Below, piece after piece: positions 46,089-58,197 of a stretch of DNA of 64,000 nucleotides (position 1 is its first letter; the number at the start of each line of letters is the position of its first letter). The position numbers were made by a program, and so were the translations under genes. The notes beneath the pieces were generated by a model, which saw nothing but the letters and a program-made list of their open reading frames with translations, was not told the DNA's origin and did no database searches. The stretch is from contig CP099841.1 of the NCBI GenBank assembly GCA_030062745.1, positions 34,092,368 to 34,156,367 on the forward strand, written 5' to 3'. Source of the DNA: Capitulum mitella (Eukaryota; Arthropoda; Thecostraca; Pollicipedomorpha; Pollicipedidae).

Positions 46089-46184
46089 AGGATGCAGGAC
46101 GTCAGTACGCTCAAGCATAGTGAGGACCTCAGCGAGATCGACAGCATCATGGACGCCATCCTCGGGATGAGGGGAGATGAAATG
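46089..46184 (+). CDS. Candidate internal exon of an unidentified gene
   Basis: TTTCAG at 46083-46088 precedes, and GTAAAG at 46185 follows, a 96-base segment that is exactly 32 codons. It translates as RMQDVSTLKHSEDLSEIDSI followed by MDAILGMRGDEM. Third positions are mostly G or C, as in the dopamine receptor and unlike surrounding DNA, and the acceptor has a pyrimidine-rich tract. I do not recognise the protein and see no neighbouring exons. Downstream in-frame sequence (TVKNQTYSELFTAEQ) is also open until it runs into a TCTG microsatellite, so the donor is uncertain. It could be a chance frame. Confidence 0.35.
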
Positions 46185-46279
46185 GTAAAGGACAGAACGA
46201 CAGTGAAAAACCAAACATACTCCGAGCTCTTCACTGCAGAACAGATAGGCTTTTCCCTCTTTTCATCTTTGCTTATAGG

Positions 46280-46580
46280 CATGTCTGTGTATGTCGTTCT
46301 CTGTCTGTTTGTATGTCTGCCTGTCTGTCTGTCTGTCTGCCTATCTGTACGTCTATGCTTGTTTCTGTCTGTACGTCTGTCTTTTTGTTTGTGTGTCTGT
46401 TTGTTTATTTGTCTTTATATGTCTATATCTGTCTGTCTGTCTGTCGATCTGTCCGTGTCGGTCCCTGTCTGCTCGTGCCTTTGTCTGTATCTCCGTGTCC
46501 TTGTCTGTCTGTCCGTGCCGTTGTCTGTCTGTCTTTGTTCATGTCTGTCTGACCTTGTTCGCGTCTCTCTCTCTCTCTCT
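46280..46580. repeat. Degenerate TCTG/TGTC microsatellite
   Basis: About 280 bases are dominated by TCTG and TGTT/TGTC units, passing into (TC)n near 46563-46580. The long Cys/Leu/Ser/Val-rich open frames here on the plus strand are translations of the repeat and not genes. Confidence 0.9.
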
Positions 46581-46804
46581 AAGCGCGTGCTTGTTTATAT
46601 GTTCTCTCTCTCTGCTATCTTTTGTCTCAATCTCTATAACTCTGCTCTCTTCTGTCTTCTTTACCACCCCTCTCGCTTTATATGCCGTCCTGATTAGGGA
46701 TGTCCGTGGCGAAAAAACATCATGCACTTTTTGCTTTTCCATGATTTTTATGAATGAATAAATGTTCCATTTGTTTTCGTGTAGACAGAAAAAGTTCGTT
46801 GCAG

Positions 46805-48936
46805 TTGCAACTGGGCCATTCCACGTCAACTCGCGCAAGCATTGAACCGACCTCTTTCGATTTTGATGAAATTTGGTTTGCTCATAGTATCTTAAAAAAA
46901 TGACCAGCCATAAATTTTTAGCCCTGGGTGACCTCTGAGGTCAAAGCTACAAGGTCCAATGAAAGGTTGAAAATGAATAGTCGCCAATTTTTGCATACAT
47001 TGCATGATTCAGATGCCTATAACTCGGTGACAGGTCGTTTAAATACAGTCAAAAAAAGTGTGATGAGTGCCAGTCGAAAGAGAAATGTTCCACCTTTCAT
47101 AAATAAGCTCATTTTTTGGTTAGCTCGGAATGCCCTTTGACGTGACTAGGCCACATTGAACATATTTGGTTTTAACCATGTTTGCCCACCGTGAACTTCG
47201 CGAAAGTGTAGCACAATACGCTCCCAAATACCTACAGTAGGCGTGGCGAAAAGAAACATTTCTGGACAAACTGAAACTTTTTTAGATACCTCGAATTTGT
47301 TGTCGCCAGGTGGCGCTTGAGAAATGTGTCGTGAGGCTATTTCAGGAATATTGATTGATGTCGTGCTTTGCATGCGTCTCATTATTCTACAATTTGGTGT
47401 GCAAAATGTCTTGCGTGCCTACTATACTAGTTTAGTTTCAAGTTGCTTGACCAGAAAAGTCAAAGGTCATGACATCCCGCCACCAGTCGATTCCTGCCAT
47501 CCGGATTTGACATACCCGTTCTTTACTTTGCACGTTAGTGAGTCCATCGGGCGTTCTTAGGTCCTAAAGCTAAATGAGATAATCCTAGTCGTGCATCGGG
47601 ACCTTTGGAAGATCAACCGAGGCTATTGATATCGGTTGACCTTGGATTGCCCTTGTTGATCTCACATCATTTATGGATTTTTGGGAGGCTGATTTCGAAT
47701 TTTACATCCATTTTGCATGCAGCGAATCGTAATGTTCATTCTATGCCCTGGATAAAAGTAAAGTGTCTGTGTTTTTTGACGCGTATCTCAGTCATCACTT
47801 CTGTCTCCTTCTACACGAAGCTGTAATTTCAGCTTAAACTTTTCCAGCATTCAAGGGAATTACATCATGACAAAAAAACAACGCCCATAGAATTTTCGAT
47901 ACCTGCAAATTCCGATGCTTCAACCACATATGAGAAATTCGGAAGTATTGCCCTAAAAAAAAAACCATGATGATTGGTCCGAGGCCAAGTAATTCAAGAT
48001 CACTCGGATTCAGTGACTTTGGTTGACCTTGAAAGGTCCCGATACTCGACTCAGATTGTCTCTGTTGGCTTAAAGGCCTAAGAACACCCGGTAGACTCAT
48101 TTCCGAGGAAATGTGAGGAACGGGTACGTCAGATCTGGAAGACAGGGGTCGACTGGTGACGACGTATCATGATCCTTGGCCTGTAGTGTCAAACAATTTA
48201 AAGCTAAGGTGATGTGTAGCAGCCATGCAAGACGTTGTGTTCACCAGTTATAGATTAATCCGAGAGAAGAAAGGCACGAAATCAATCAGTATTTGTGAAA
48301 TACCCTCAGGGCATATTTCTCAAGCGCCACGTGGCAACACTAAATTCAAGATAACTGAAAAAGTTCCAGTTTGCCCAGGAATGTTTTTTGCCACGCTCAT
48401 TGTAGACATTTGGGAACATCTTGTCCTACATTTTCGCAAAGATCACGGTGGGCAAACATGATTAAAACCAGAATGTTCAGTGTGGTCTCTTTAGGTCAAA
48501 AGTCATCCTGATATCACCAAAATATAAGGCTTTTTATGAAAGTTGGAACATTTTTCCTTGGAATGGTGCTAATTGCGTTTTTCTGTGACAACCTGCCACC
48601 GAATTACGGGCAATTCAGTATTTGTAAAAATATGTATATGGTTATAGGTATATGCATATTATATGTTATGCAATATTAATATAATTTGAACTTATGTAAT
48701 ATGATATTTAATATGATAATATTAATACATTATTGTATGTAAAATATGTATTTGCAGCGTTGGGAAAATCGTTGACTTTTCAGTATCTGTAACTTTGACC
48801 TAAGAGGTAACCCAGGGCCAAAAATTTATGGCTGAGCATTCCTGTGATATGTGCTATGAGCGTACCAAATTTCATTAGAATCGAAATGGGCTGGGCATAT
48901 TCATGTGCAATTTGACATAGAATGACCCAGTTGCAA
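46805..48936. mobile_element. Foldback element, 2.1 kb, two inverted arms of about 1 kb
   Basis: TTGCAACTGGGCCATTC at 46805 and the reverse complement of 48920-48936 (TTGCAACTGGGTCATTC) open two arms that stay alignable to a centre near 47850. Paired landmarks are TTTCGATTTTGATGAAATTT with 48868-48887, CCATAAATTTTTAGCCCTGG with the 48812-48832 region, and GTTTTAACCATGTTTGCCCA with 48448-48468. CGCCACCAGTCGATTCCTG pairs with 48149-48167. The right arm carries an extra AT-rich insert (about 48615-48760). The frames inside show no transposase. I found no clear target duplication. Confidence 0.8.
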
Positions 48937-50521
48937 AATCGTTCGTGCGCAGAGGTTCATTGTTGACGTGGTCGCACTAGCATTGCACAGTGCTGGTTGA
49001 TGAATAGATTTTGTGTACTTCATATTTTTGCGTTTATCTGGACACAGCTAGGGGTTCAGTGTCGAGCGGAAAATGCGATAGACCAGCAGTAGACTTGGCA
49101 AAGATTTCCAGTGGTTTCATGGTTGACAGTTCTATGACAGGGGGCGGATTATGCGGAGATAACGATAGGGTATGGACTAGGACGTCGAGCCGTTGAGCAA
49201 GCTCGATAAGCGCAGCGTGTTGCCCTGACAACGTCTGGGTAGACGCAGAGAAGTGGAAGACAATCATTGGCCTTCACATGAATTCAGGAACGATAAATGC
49301 TGGTTGCAATATGTAAACAGATAAACGATGAAGTTTCTGCGGACACCTACATGATAACAGGAAGACTAGCAGGGCATTGCGAAGTGACAACTTATGGGTG
49401 GATTTCCCCGTTGCAAGACATTTGAATTACATTATATCGATTATCCAGCAATTATCTTTTGAAAGGAAATGAATGATCGCCCTGTTTCTGGATAAAGGGA
49501 TGGTCGTAACAGGACATCCTCTAAAATGTCATGGTGAAAGACTTTTTCTCTCTCACAGCATGAATCCAACATTGACATAAGAATGGATGATCTTACTGAT
49601 ACCAGAGATGAGCTCGGGAGGCAGCACGTGTTATAAAATTGGTTAGATAGGAGTGTTCTTTGATACAAAATATCAGTTAACATGCATGAAAGACACCCTG
49701 GGTCATACGATGAAGCAGCTATTCACTGTTCAATACATGTAAGTACTTTTGAGTTTGATGCCTTCACTTGCAGTCACAATCACCATCCACCAAAGCACGC
49801 TGCTGAATGCACAATGGCGTCCACACCCCAAGCCGACGGTCAAAAATGGCGGGCTTCTCACCACCTCAACACCTTCGGCTTAAAATCCTTTGTAGCACCA
49901 ATCCGACTCTAAAGCTACCAGCTGCCGCGTAAAAGCAGGTGATGACACCATTTCAGCACCTACTTTGTGGCAGAACTTTCAGCGGCTTAAGACACCTTCA
50001 TGACACGATGAAAACCTTTTCACAAAGCTTCCGCTTTACTGAACGTTCTGTCCATGAAAAGGTGTAACAATAACGCTAGTAATTTAAACTTCAAATTCCG
50101 TATATTGCGGGTTGTCTGTGTGTACTTTGCTGAAATGCAAATAAATATGGGGCGTACACATGGTGTCAAGGCGGGACTCTGACTCTATTAAAACGCTGTG
50201 GTGGAACCATTTTGATATTACCGTGCAGCTTTCGTGTCGCGGTGGTGTTCCGAACCATCATAAGGACACTGCAAACACGCGTACGAAACACTGTTGTGTG
50301 TGAGCAAAACGCATTGATGGTGTTCTTTGGAAGCTTAACTAGCGTGCTGCTGAGCATGCTACTCCAGCTTGCGGTACTGGGAAGGACTGGTTTGGTTACC
50401 TAGGGTAAATCGAGTGTTATTTTTTGTGTTCAGAGTCGTCCTCTCCATGCTGGACTTTGGTGTCTCGCCAGTAGACGGGGTTTTGCGTTGGCGTCATATG
50501 CCGCCGTCAGCCAGCAGCAGG

Positions 50522-50543
50522 TGACGTCAGATACAACCAATCA
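50522..50543. promoter_or_regulatory. CRE palindrome and CCAAT-box pair
   Basis: A perfect TGACGTCA is followed ten bases later by CCAATCA. The combination is common in promoters, but no gene follows that I can recognise. Confidence 0.2.
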
Positions 50544-51775
50544 ACGTAAAGCAAAACGTCTGTGGGCAGCCGGCTTATTCGTGCGAGGCTTTGAATCGTC
50601 TCCGTGATTCTGAGCGTTTCTAGAAGCCGTGTTTCTATGTAAGGTACTGGTCACTCGATCGGAATTGTTTCAGATTTGTATTATTAATTTCATTTGTCAT
50701 AAATTTGATCTGAATATATTAAAGTTGACGACGTTGGGATCAAACTCCATACTGAGCAGAGATTGCTGTGTGGACCCTGACTCCATCGCCCATGCTGAAA
50801 ACCATCCAGAAACCCTTTAGCGCCTCGAAGAACCCTCACATGGCTCGTTGGCCCTCTTCAAAACAGAGAGCAAATTTTAAGACCGAGGGGTCTTTTTATA
50901 CAACCAGTATGTCAAGACCTTCATAGGTATCGGGTCGAAAAAAACATGGTAAGCCTTCGAGAAGAACTCTAATACTACTGACATTTCTTGCGTAAGAAGC
51001 TGTTACCAACCTCAGATTCTTTGGGGCTTATGTGAATCTGTTGATGGGAGTCTCTAGAGACTTGCGAAAGACGTCTGGTTTCTTAGGAGAGACGTTGAAA
51101 AATGACGAGGGTGATAATCCAAGGTCCCTGTGCTGTCTTAACATTCTTCAGCAATTCGTCACAAGTTTCTCGTGAGAGCAAATCAAAACAAATAAAAAAA
51201 GAGGTTAAATGGTACAGAAAACAATAACAAATATTTCGTAATAGGAATCAACTAATTACATTTCTGTTATTTTTGTTGATGATGGGTAGGGGCACTGTTT
51301 GGTACAATTTTATGAGAGACAAACCACTGAGGCAGGCTCACTAACATCAAGTTAGGCTTATTGTCTGGTGGGCCACCCCAGGGCCGGACAACGAGGCAGT
51401 GGCCTAACAGGAGTCTCGTAAACCATGCATGATGCCCATTCGAACAACTCAAACGTGCACAGCCTCAGTTGCTCCCCATACACACATACAAATATCATGA
51501 ACTTTTCAGCTCACTGCATACAAGGATTAATTTGACCATACGAATCAACAGTGGTTTTTTGCTATCTTCCTTATAACATACTTTAAACTTGGAACGCTCT
51601 TCGTGTTAGGAAGAAGAGGTGCTACTTTGTCATTCCAAAGCGTAGAATCAAAACACGAGGCAATAAATAATCCATAGTTTTTGTTCGTGAATGGTTGCGC
51701 CAAATGTTGGGTTTGCCATGTATTGTATTCGTTTTCGTCCTCTTTCATGCAGTATTCATCCTATTTCATGTTGTG

Positions 51776-51808
51776 TCACTCAATACGTTCGCGCAATGTA
51801 TTGAGTGA
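51776..51808. repeat. Perfect 11-bp inverted repeat
   Basis: TCACTCAATAC (51776-51786) and GTATTGAGTGA (51798-51808) are exact complements around an 11-base loop. Confidence 0.75.
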
Positions 51809-52944
51809 AACAGGGAGCTGATCAATAAGAAATATTTGCAGAACAAGAATCATCTGAGATTTCACAAAATCCAATCGCAAAATTTTGTAGGGTTTAAAGA
51901 TTGGTTCCGAACGTATGGGACGGTGCACATCAGGGTTATTTCAATCCAACGAAAGCGTGAAAGTTGGTGAAAGCGTAGGGTTTTCCCATGATTCGGAACA
52001 TTTGCGAGACACTAGGATCATTTTGAAAAAAAATCGTGAAATACTTACGGGTGTCGCAAAGGGCTTGAAAATTTCATTTTTGGTGATTTTTGGCTCTTTT
52101 CCTCTATTTTCCGATTAGTGTTTCGCTCCTAATCGTCCTAACGCTTCAAAACAAAGACAGGCGGATGGAAGTCGCCTCGTACTCACTACTGGTACCCGAA
52201 AAATGTTTTTGATCCAGAATTTAACTTCTTGAGTCAGGTCGAAGGCAAAATTTTTCGGAATATCCACAATTTTCATTTTAATCATCTCTGATCCGTACAC
52301 CATGCATACTGCGCAACTAAAAATGCACTTTAGTATTCTCCAGACTTTTTTAAGCACGGGTCAGTACTCAGGTCAGGTGGAATGTTGACCTTGGATCTCG
52401 AACCCCCGAAAGGGGAGGACCAAAATAAAAGTTATGGGCGGCATGTGACAAAATGGCACCCTGGATTCGAATGAAGTGCTAAAAATATTGTATGGTGACC
52501 CAAAATATTCTATAGTGACCCCAAAATTGGCCCGAAGTTATGCCAGGTCGACTAATGAAAATGTAACCATTTATAAAGGTAGCCCTATCAACCTGCCACT
52601 TTTCTGAATTCTCTGAACAAAAGAAAGTGTCTGAGTGCGAATCATTAACGTGCAATGCATCTGAAAAAAACGTCATGTCCAAGAAACGCTTATGCAGTTT
52701 GCGGTGTTTAAACGTAATCTGGTATTTCGGGGGAAACTGGCACGATTAAAACGGCACTAGAACAGCACATGCTGTCTCGGTTACTGTCGTTCCCGTTTGC
52801 TCCAGGTAATCGTTTCAAGCCGATTTTTTGTCACCTTAACTGCGGATAAACCGCTAGGAACCAGAAGTGCAAAAGTCCTGGACGTACGACAGCCACCAGT
52901 AAAACATTCCGAGGTTTCGTACCTGTCTTGAGGTCTTGCAATGA

Positions 52945-53335
52945 CATATTTCTTGTAGGCCAGCCTCATTCCACGATACCTGACTAAAATACCCACACCT
53001 CGTCAGGTTTTCCAGTATTTCTGTTATGTAAATGAACACAGTACAAACAGGAAGGAGAATTTTGCCCTTACTGTGACCAATGCCCTGACGTTCTGGGATA
53101 TTGCCCGAATCAAGACAAGACATAAGCGTTCTTGTTGAAACAAAGCTAGTCGCACTGTGGAACGAGTGAAAAGTTCTGCTGAAAAGCAAACATTGCCAAA
53201 AGGACGTGGGACGTAAGAGCAACATCTTCCACGATAGGCTGGACAGACTGTGAGATATTGCGGCACCTATCGACATCGAAGAGATTCAGGGGAACCGGCT
53301 ACCAACAGCCCAAGACAAGGAAGAGGATAAGAGGG
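52945..53335 (+). pseudogene. Fragment of an unidentified multicopy protein gene (plus copy)
   Basis: This segment matches the reverse complement of 53650-54060 at high identity. CGAATCAAGACAAGACATAAGCG at about 53105 corresponds to the 53850-53875 region, and CAGCCCAAGACAAGGAAGA at about 53308 to 53664-53682. In the best frame the end reads LPTAQDKEEDKRATSATTG. Frameshifts in the body prevent a continuous product. It is convergent with the minus copy, so the pair forms a tail-to-tail inverted duplication. Confidence 0.6.
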
Positions 53336-53649
53336 CAACCTCTGCGACCACTGGGCTGCTTAAGATCCGGTCGAGGAAGACTCAGGGCGATGGACTGACC
53401 ATTTGGCTGCATCTTGTTGGCTGCGTGGAGCGGGCTTGCTGAGAGTGCGGAGGAGATCTCACATTCCATCGACGTTGAGGCTAAATCGCTATTGTAAACA
53501 TCAGTAACGCTACAGGAAGCCAAGGGCCCATCATTGGTGTTTTCTTCAGGAGGTTGCTCTCTCTGGAGCTGTTGTTTTCTTTTGGACATAGATATCTTGT
53601 CATTTCCACTCATGCTTGCTTTTCGCTTGTTCCGCTGATCGACGTAAAA

Positions 53650-54066
53650 CTAAATACCTTCTTCCTTGTCTTGGGCTGTTAGCAATCGGTTTCCCTGAAT
53701 CTTTTCAATGTCCTCAGGTGCCGCAATGTCCTGCAGTCTGTTCAACCTGTTCTGGAAGCTGCTGCTCTTGCCTCCCACGTCCTTCCGGCGGTGCCTGCCT
53801 TTCAGCAGAACTTTCCACCCGTTCCACAGTGCGGCAGGCTTTGTTTCACAAGAACGCTTATGTCTTGCCTTGATTCGGGCAATATCCCAGCACACCAGAA
53901 CATTAGTCACAGTAAAGTAGAAAGCCTCCTTCCTGCTCGCATAGTGCTCATTTGCGTAAGAGAAATACTGCAGAGCTTGACAAGCTGTGGGTATTTTAGA
54001 ACCAGATGTCGTAGAATGAGGCCCGCCTGCAGGAAATATGTCGTGTAAGACAGTCATGAGAATCAA
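53650..54066 (-). pseudogene. Fragment of an unidentified multicopy protein gene (minus copy)
   Basis: A continuous 138-codon frame includes TACQALQYFSYANEHYASRK, FTVTNVLVCWDIARIKARHK, TKPAALWNGWKVLLKGRHRR and NRLNRLQDIAAPEDIEKIQG, then LLTAQDKEEG before a stop. The layout of W-x-x-ARI-x-A/T-x-R, LWxxWKxLLK and DIAxxEDIxKI resembles an uncharacterised multicopy protein family I have seen in arthropods, but I cannot name a function. After one stop the frame continues as KRKASMSGNDKISMSKRKQQ to about 53299, so a longer gene may have been broken. TTCCTGCAG near 54026 (minus strand) could be a splice acceptor. It may be a gene carried by a mobile element. Confidence 0.45.
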
Positions 54067-54069
54067 GTA

Positions 54070-56965
54070 CTACGCCATCCGTGGCTCTGGATTATACATT
54101 CCTGCACAAAGAAAACTCTTTTCTAATTAGAGACCAATTATACCACAACTTGAATTAAAAAAACGTCATGGCGGTTGACTTCCACAGAACCATACATAAA
54201 AAACTTTGGAATTTCAAAGAAAAACGTTAATTAACTTCCATTGGACCCAAGAGCCCATAATCTTAATAACTTTTTTACATTGCACAGGAAAGCCCAGCAA
54301 ACCTTCCATAACTACGACCTGCGACTTTTGGTCTTAAATATAACCTTAAAAACTTACATAAAACCACAATACTGCCAGGAATTCAGAAATCTCTAGCCAT
54401 GTCAAAGAAGTGTGCAACATGTACCATTTTGCCCTACTTATTGACATGTGTAGTTGCTAAAACGTATCGCAGGATTTAGTAATCTGAAAAAATGTTGATA
54501 AACAAGTGACGCACAATCCTGCAAAAAATTGACTTTCTTTAAGACGTTTTTGGGCATAACAGAACATTTAATGGAAAAAGCGTGGACTTTGCGACACTTT
54601 GATCATTTGAATTTTGCTCTTACATTTCGCTGTTTCCATGCAGTGACACTGAAAGGAATTTAATCCGATGATAAATTCGACGAAAAAGCCATCAGCCATT
54701 CTAGGAATGCAATGTTCATAAGAGCAAATGCAGTTATCACCAAGAAAGGTAATTATCACCACGAAGTCAGCCATGCGTCACAGGCCTCTGCAAGCTCACG
54801 ACGCACACTTCTCGTCAACGGTTGCGCGCCAAAATATCAGGAACACTTGTTGAATATCCTGCCTGTAATCCACATCAGCAGTTTTCGGTGGCAAGAATCC
54901 GACAAAGAAAGCTGTTGAGGTTTCTCAGACAAGTCTACTAGAGGCTTCTCGGACAAGTCTACTACATTTTCCCAAGGGTACGTCTGCCGAGAACTGCTGA
55001 ATGAGGCTCCTCAAACACCTGTTAGCATTCTTCAGTTCCAAGGGGCATTCTTAAGCCTATTCGGTACCACTGGCGGATCCAGAAGGGGACGGTCATTTCG
55101 GCCATAGCCCCTCGAACCACGATTAGAGGGCTAAATAGCCATTTGCCCTCCTCCTACCAAAAAAAGAGCATGGCTATTTGTACAGAGCCAGAGTTTGGAG
55201 TCCCTGGACACTTCGAACCTACGGCCGGCGCCTTCCAACTCCACCCCTCGTCGCTGACTTGCTGACCAGCCATACTCAGCGAATACTATACCATCCATCC
55301 ATACCATCCATCCTCAGCAGTTTGGATCCCCTCAAACCGAGCCGCTGGATCCGTTCGTGTTTGACACCTCACAGCGGTTTACCACAAGAAGGCAGTACAG
55401 GGGTTCAATATGGAGTATTTTTTGCAAAAATTGGAATTAGAAGTGTCAGTTGCATAGTGAACGGTCGGCGGGGAGTATTGCTGGCGAGTGTGGACTCAGC
55501 GGAGCGATTCCTGCGTTACACAGATCTGTGCTGACTGGTTTTCAAACCCGGTTTGTGGTTTGAAGAAATCTTTTCAATAAATATAAAACTACCCCGATTA
55601 AGCAACAGTTTTGTAAGACTAGTAAATGGCACAAATACTCTTTGAAATGTTCCCTTCATTGGAAATGGTACGATCAACACATGCCATCCAATGTGGTAAC
55701 TTCTCCGCCGGTTCAGAAAAATCGTTCGTAGTTCACCCGGGCGTGTCGAATGCAAATGTCCTTCTGCAGGGAACCGGAGCTCGGTGCTGTCCCAGGCTGG
55801 TTGCCTGCAGCTATAAATCGTTCACGTTTTGTTGACTTTGGCCGCACCTGTTTTGCCTGGGAGTCAAGAGCTCACCGGCACATTGCTCCCTTCACCACTG
55901 TGCTGGATTGTTTTTAAACAACGCCGCCAGCAAATTTCTCGCTTCTCGAAAACATCAACCTAAACGTGTCGCAGTAACTGCACAATGTCCCCCAAAAGCC
56001 TGCCTTAAGTTTCGACGATTTCCCCGAGGACCTACTCAAACTCTCTCTAACGCTCTGACAACGATTTGTAAACGGAACACGCAGGGATAATCGAAGTCTT
56101 GTGCCCAGCTTCCAACATTGTGGCAAAGCCAATTTCGTACTGATCCGCTCAACAGATGGTCAGTCAATTAACAAAATCGCCAAAGGATTTTCAAGGGGAT
56201 TCTGTTTGCGTCATGATGGGTGTATCGGTGTGGACAACATTATGGATGGTGAATTTTCCCAGAAACACGTCCGTTCCGCTCCCATGGCATCTGCGAAAAT
56301 ACTTGACCACTCTGTCTCGGCCGACAACTGTCCTGTAATCTGCTCAACATTTGAACATCTTCCATTTCATTCAGAATGTGGGATCGATAGATGTTTGATT
56401 CGTGTCCGAAAGTGTGACGAAAATATCCAATAACCAGGGTTATAGTAGCGTGGCGATGACGACCAGCCGATGACCATCGATGGCCTGGAAGAAATGTAGA
56501 GACAGGTTCTTTTTGGTAGCATTTGGATTTTCCGCATACGCAGAAAATAAATTGGTTTCAAAATGCGCAGTTTGGGCAAAAAGGGTTAAAAAGTTCAAAC
56601 CGTTACCGCCTTCCTAGCTTTTCGGATCGCTTTTGGTGGCCAGCGCCCTTGATTTGCAACGTTCGTCTCCATTGGCGCTGGTGCCAGTGGAAACGAATGC
56701 CCACAGATTGACCAATCAGTAAGCCCATCAGGAGCAAAGAAGAGCGGGAGTCGTCCATTGACTGGGCATCGCGACTAAACTCTAGGACGCCGTTCTCTAT
56801 TGAGGATGTCAGGCGTCGCAGCACGTAAAAGCGTTCTCGTTTAACGTTTTACGTCACTAGAGTGAAGAGGGCAGATTATTGCAAAACGATCTGCGCATTT
56901 GATTGGTTTTCATGGTATTACCAAACCGTCTGACTATGATTTCCGAAATACCGAATAACGAGAGA

Positions 56966-57036
<71 letters not shown>

Positions 57037-58197
57037 GTACTTGTAAAACGCAGACTAAAAGGCCGAATGATGAGGTGGAACATTAGCTCCCGTTTTATCG
57101 CCCCGCTAAACGGCGTCTGAGGTGCAGATCTCCAGTACTAAGAGCCAAAGACTTTAGCTGCCTTTTTTTTACAAAAGTTCATTTCTTTCAAGTGCGCAGA
57201 TGATTCTGCGACGTGGAAAACTGACGATGAGCATAAAGGTGAACTGTCTCTCCATACATTCTCGACTGCTTTGCACCGGTTCCCACCGAAGTGAGCTGAC
57301 AGCATACGCACTCCATGGTGTACTTTTCCTACTAGCTTACAGGGTCTGTATGTTAAATTTTTGTTGTATTTTATGTTTTTAAATGTCTCATTTTCGCAGA
57401 GTTGTATCTCAGCTCCCATCGGAAGACTGCAGTCATTGTCGTACTATATTATATTTCATTTCTTTATTCATTGCACAGTTACAACCAAGACCGTATAAGG
57501 GTTTACAAAATTATACGCTGTCCGCATTTGTGACTTGTAACCGACATTCGATTCTGTGCTTGACTGATGTGCCGAAAACGAAGCCAGCAAACAAGCAGTT
57601 CAATCAGTCTGAAGGAATCTCGGACTCCCACGGCTGTCTCATTCTCCTGTTGACCAAAGGGCGTTTTCCAACACACTGCTTTCGTCAACACTGTAAATCA
57701 GTGGCGGAGCTAGGATTCCACAGCGGGTGATGCACCATCATAGCTGGAGTATTTCGGCTATGGGGGTGGAAATAATGGCTGGCCAGCATAAAAGTTTAAC
57801 ATCCGAATTTCGGTCACCTAATATGCATTTTAGGGGTGTCTTTCTTTTTGCTTGTTTTTGTTATTTAATGCCCATCATTATCAAGGCATCAGAAACACAA
57901 AATCTTAAGGCAGGTACATTTTAGGTATAGCATGGCTCAGCATTTCACCGCTAATTCAGGAGCATGCATCAACCATGCCAAACATCTGCACACATTTCTG
58001 TGGCTCTTAACGTCTTTTACGCTCAGTTCCTGATACGAGCCATTTGCAGGAAGCTGGCCGCAGTCGCCACTTGGCAGGTGAGGTAGTTTATGAAGGTTCC
58101 TGTACGTTGCGTATGTCCGCCGCCTCCGAATAAAAGTATCGTATTATTCATTTTCCTTTTGTAGCACGCATATTTCAATGGTGCTAGGGAGCACTGG
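54070..58197. other. Non-coding stretch
   Basis: No gene is recognisable. CACTGGCGGATCCAGAAGGG at 55068 and CAGTGGCGGAGCTAGGATT at 57699 look like hAT-type termini, but neither has a partner end or an 8-bp duplication that I can find. An AG microsatellite lies at 56970-57034. Short frames show no domain. Confidence 0.4.
56970..57034. repeat. AG microsatellite
   Basis: An uninterrupted (AG)n tract of about 65 bases, preceded by imperfect GAGA sequence from 56960. Confidence 0.95.

Larger units (their letters stand above)
48937..52944. other. Non-coding stretch
   Basis: No gene is recognisable in 4 kb. A consensus CRE-type palindrome TGACGTCA lies at 50522-50529 with CCAATCA ten bases on. A hairpin with 11-bp arms lies at 51776-51808. 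The block around 50727-50785 resembles 2755-2820 (GTTGGATCA/TACTAAGCAGAG-like), hinting at a dispersed repeat. Confidence 0.4.

Noticed and set aside
46291-46761. Cys/Val/Leu-rich frame resembling a membrane or cysteine-rich protein
   Set aside because: It is a translation of a TCTG/TGTT microsatellite; the neighbouring frame gives an equally repetitive product.
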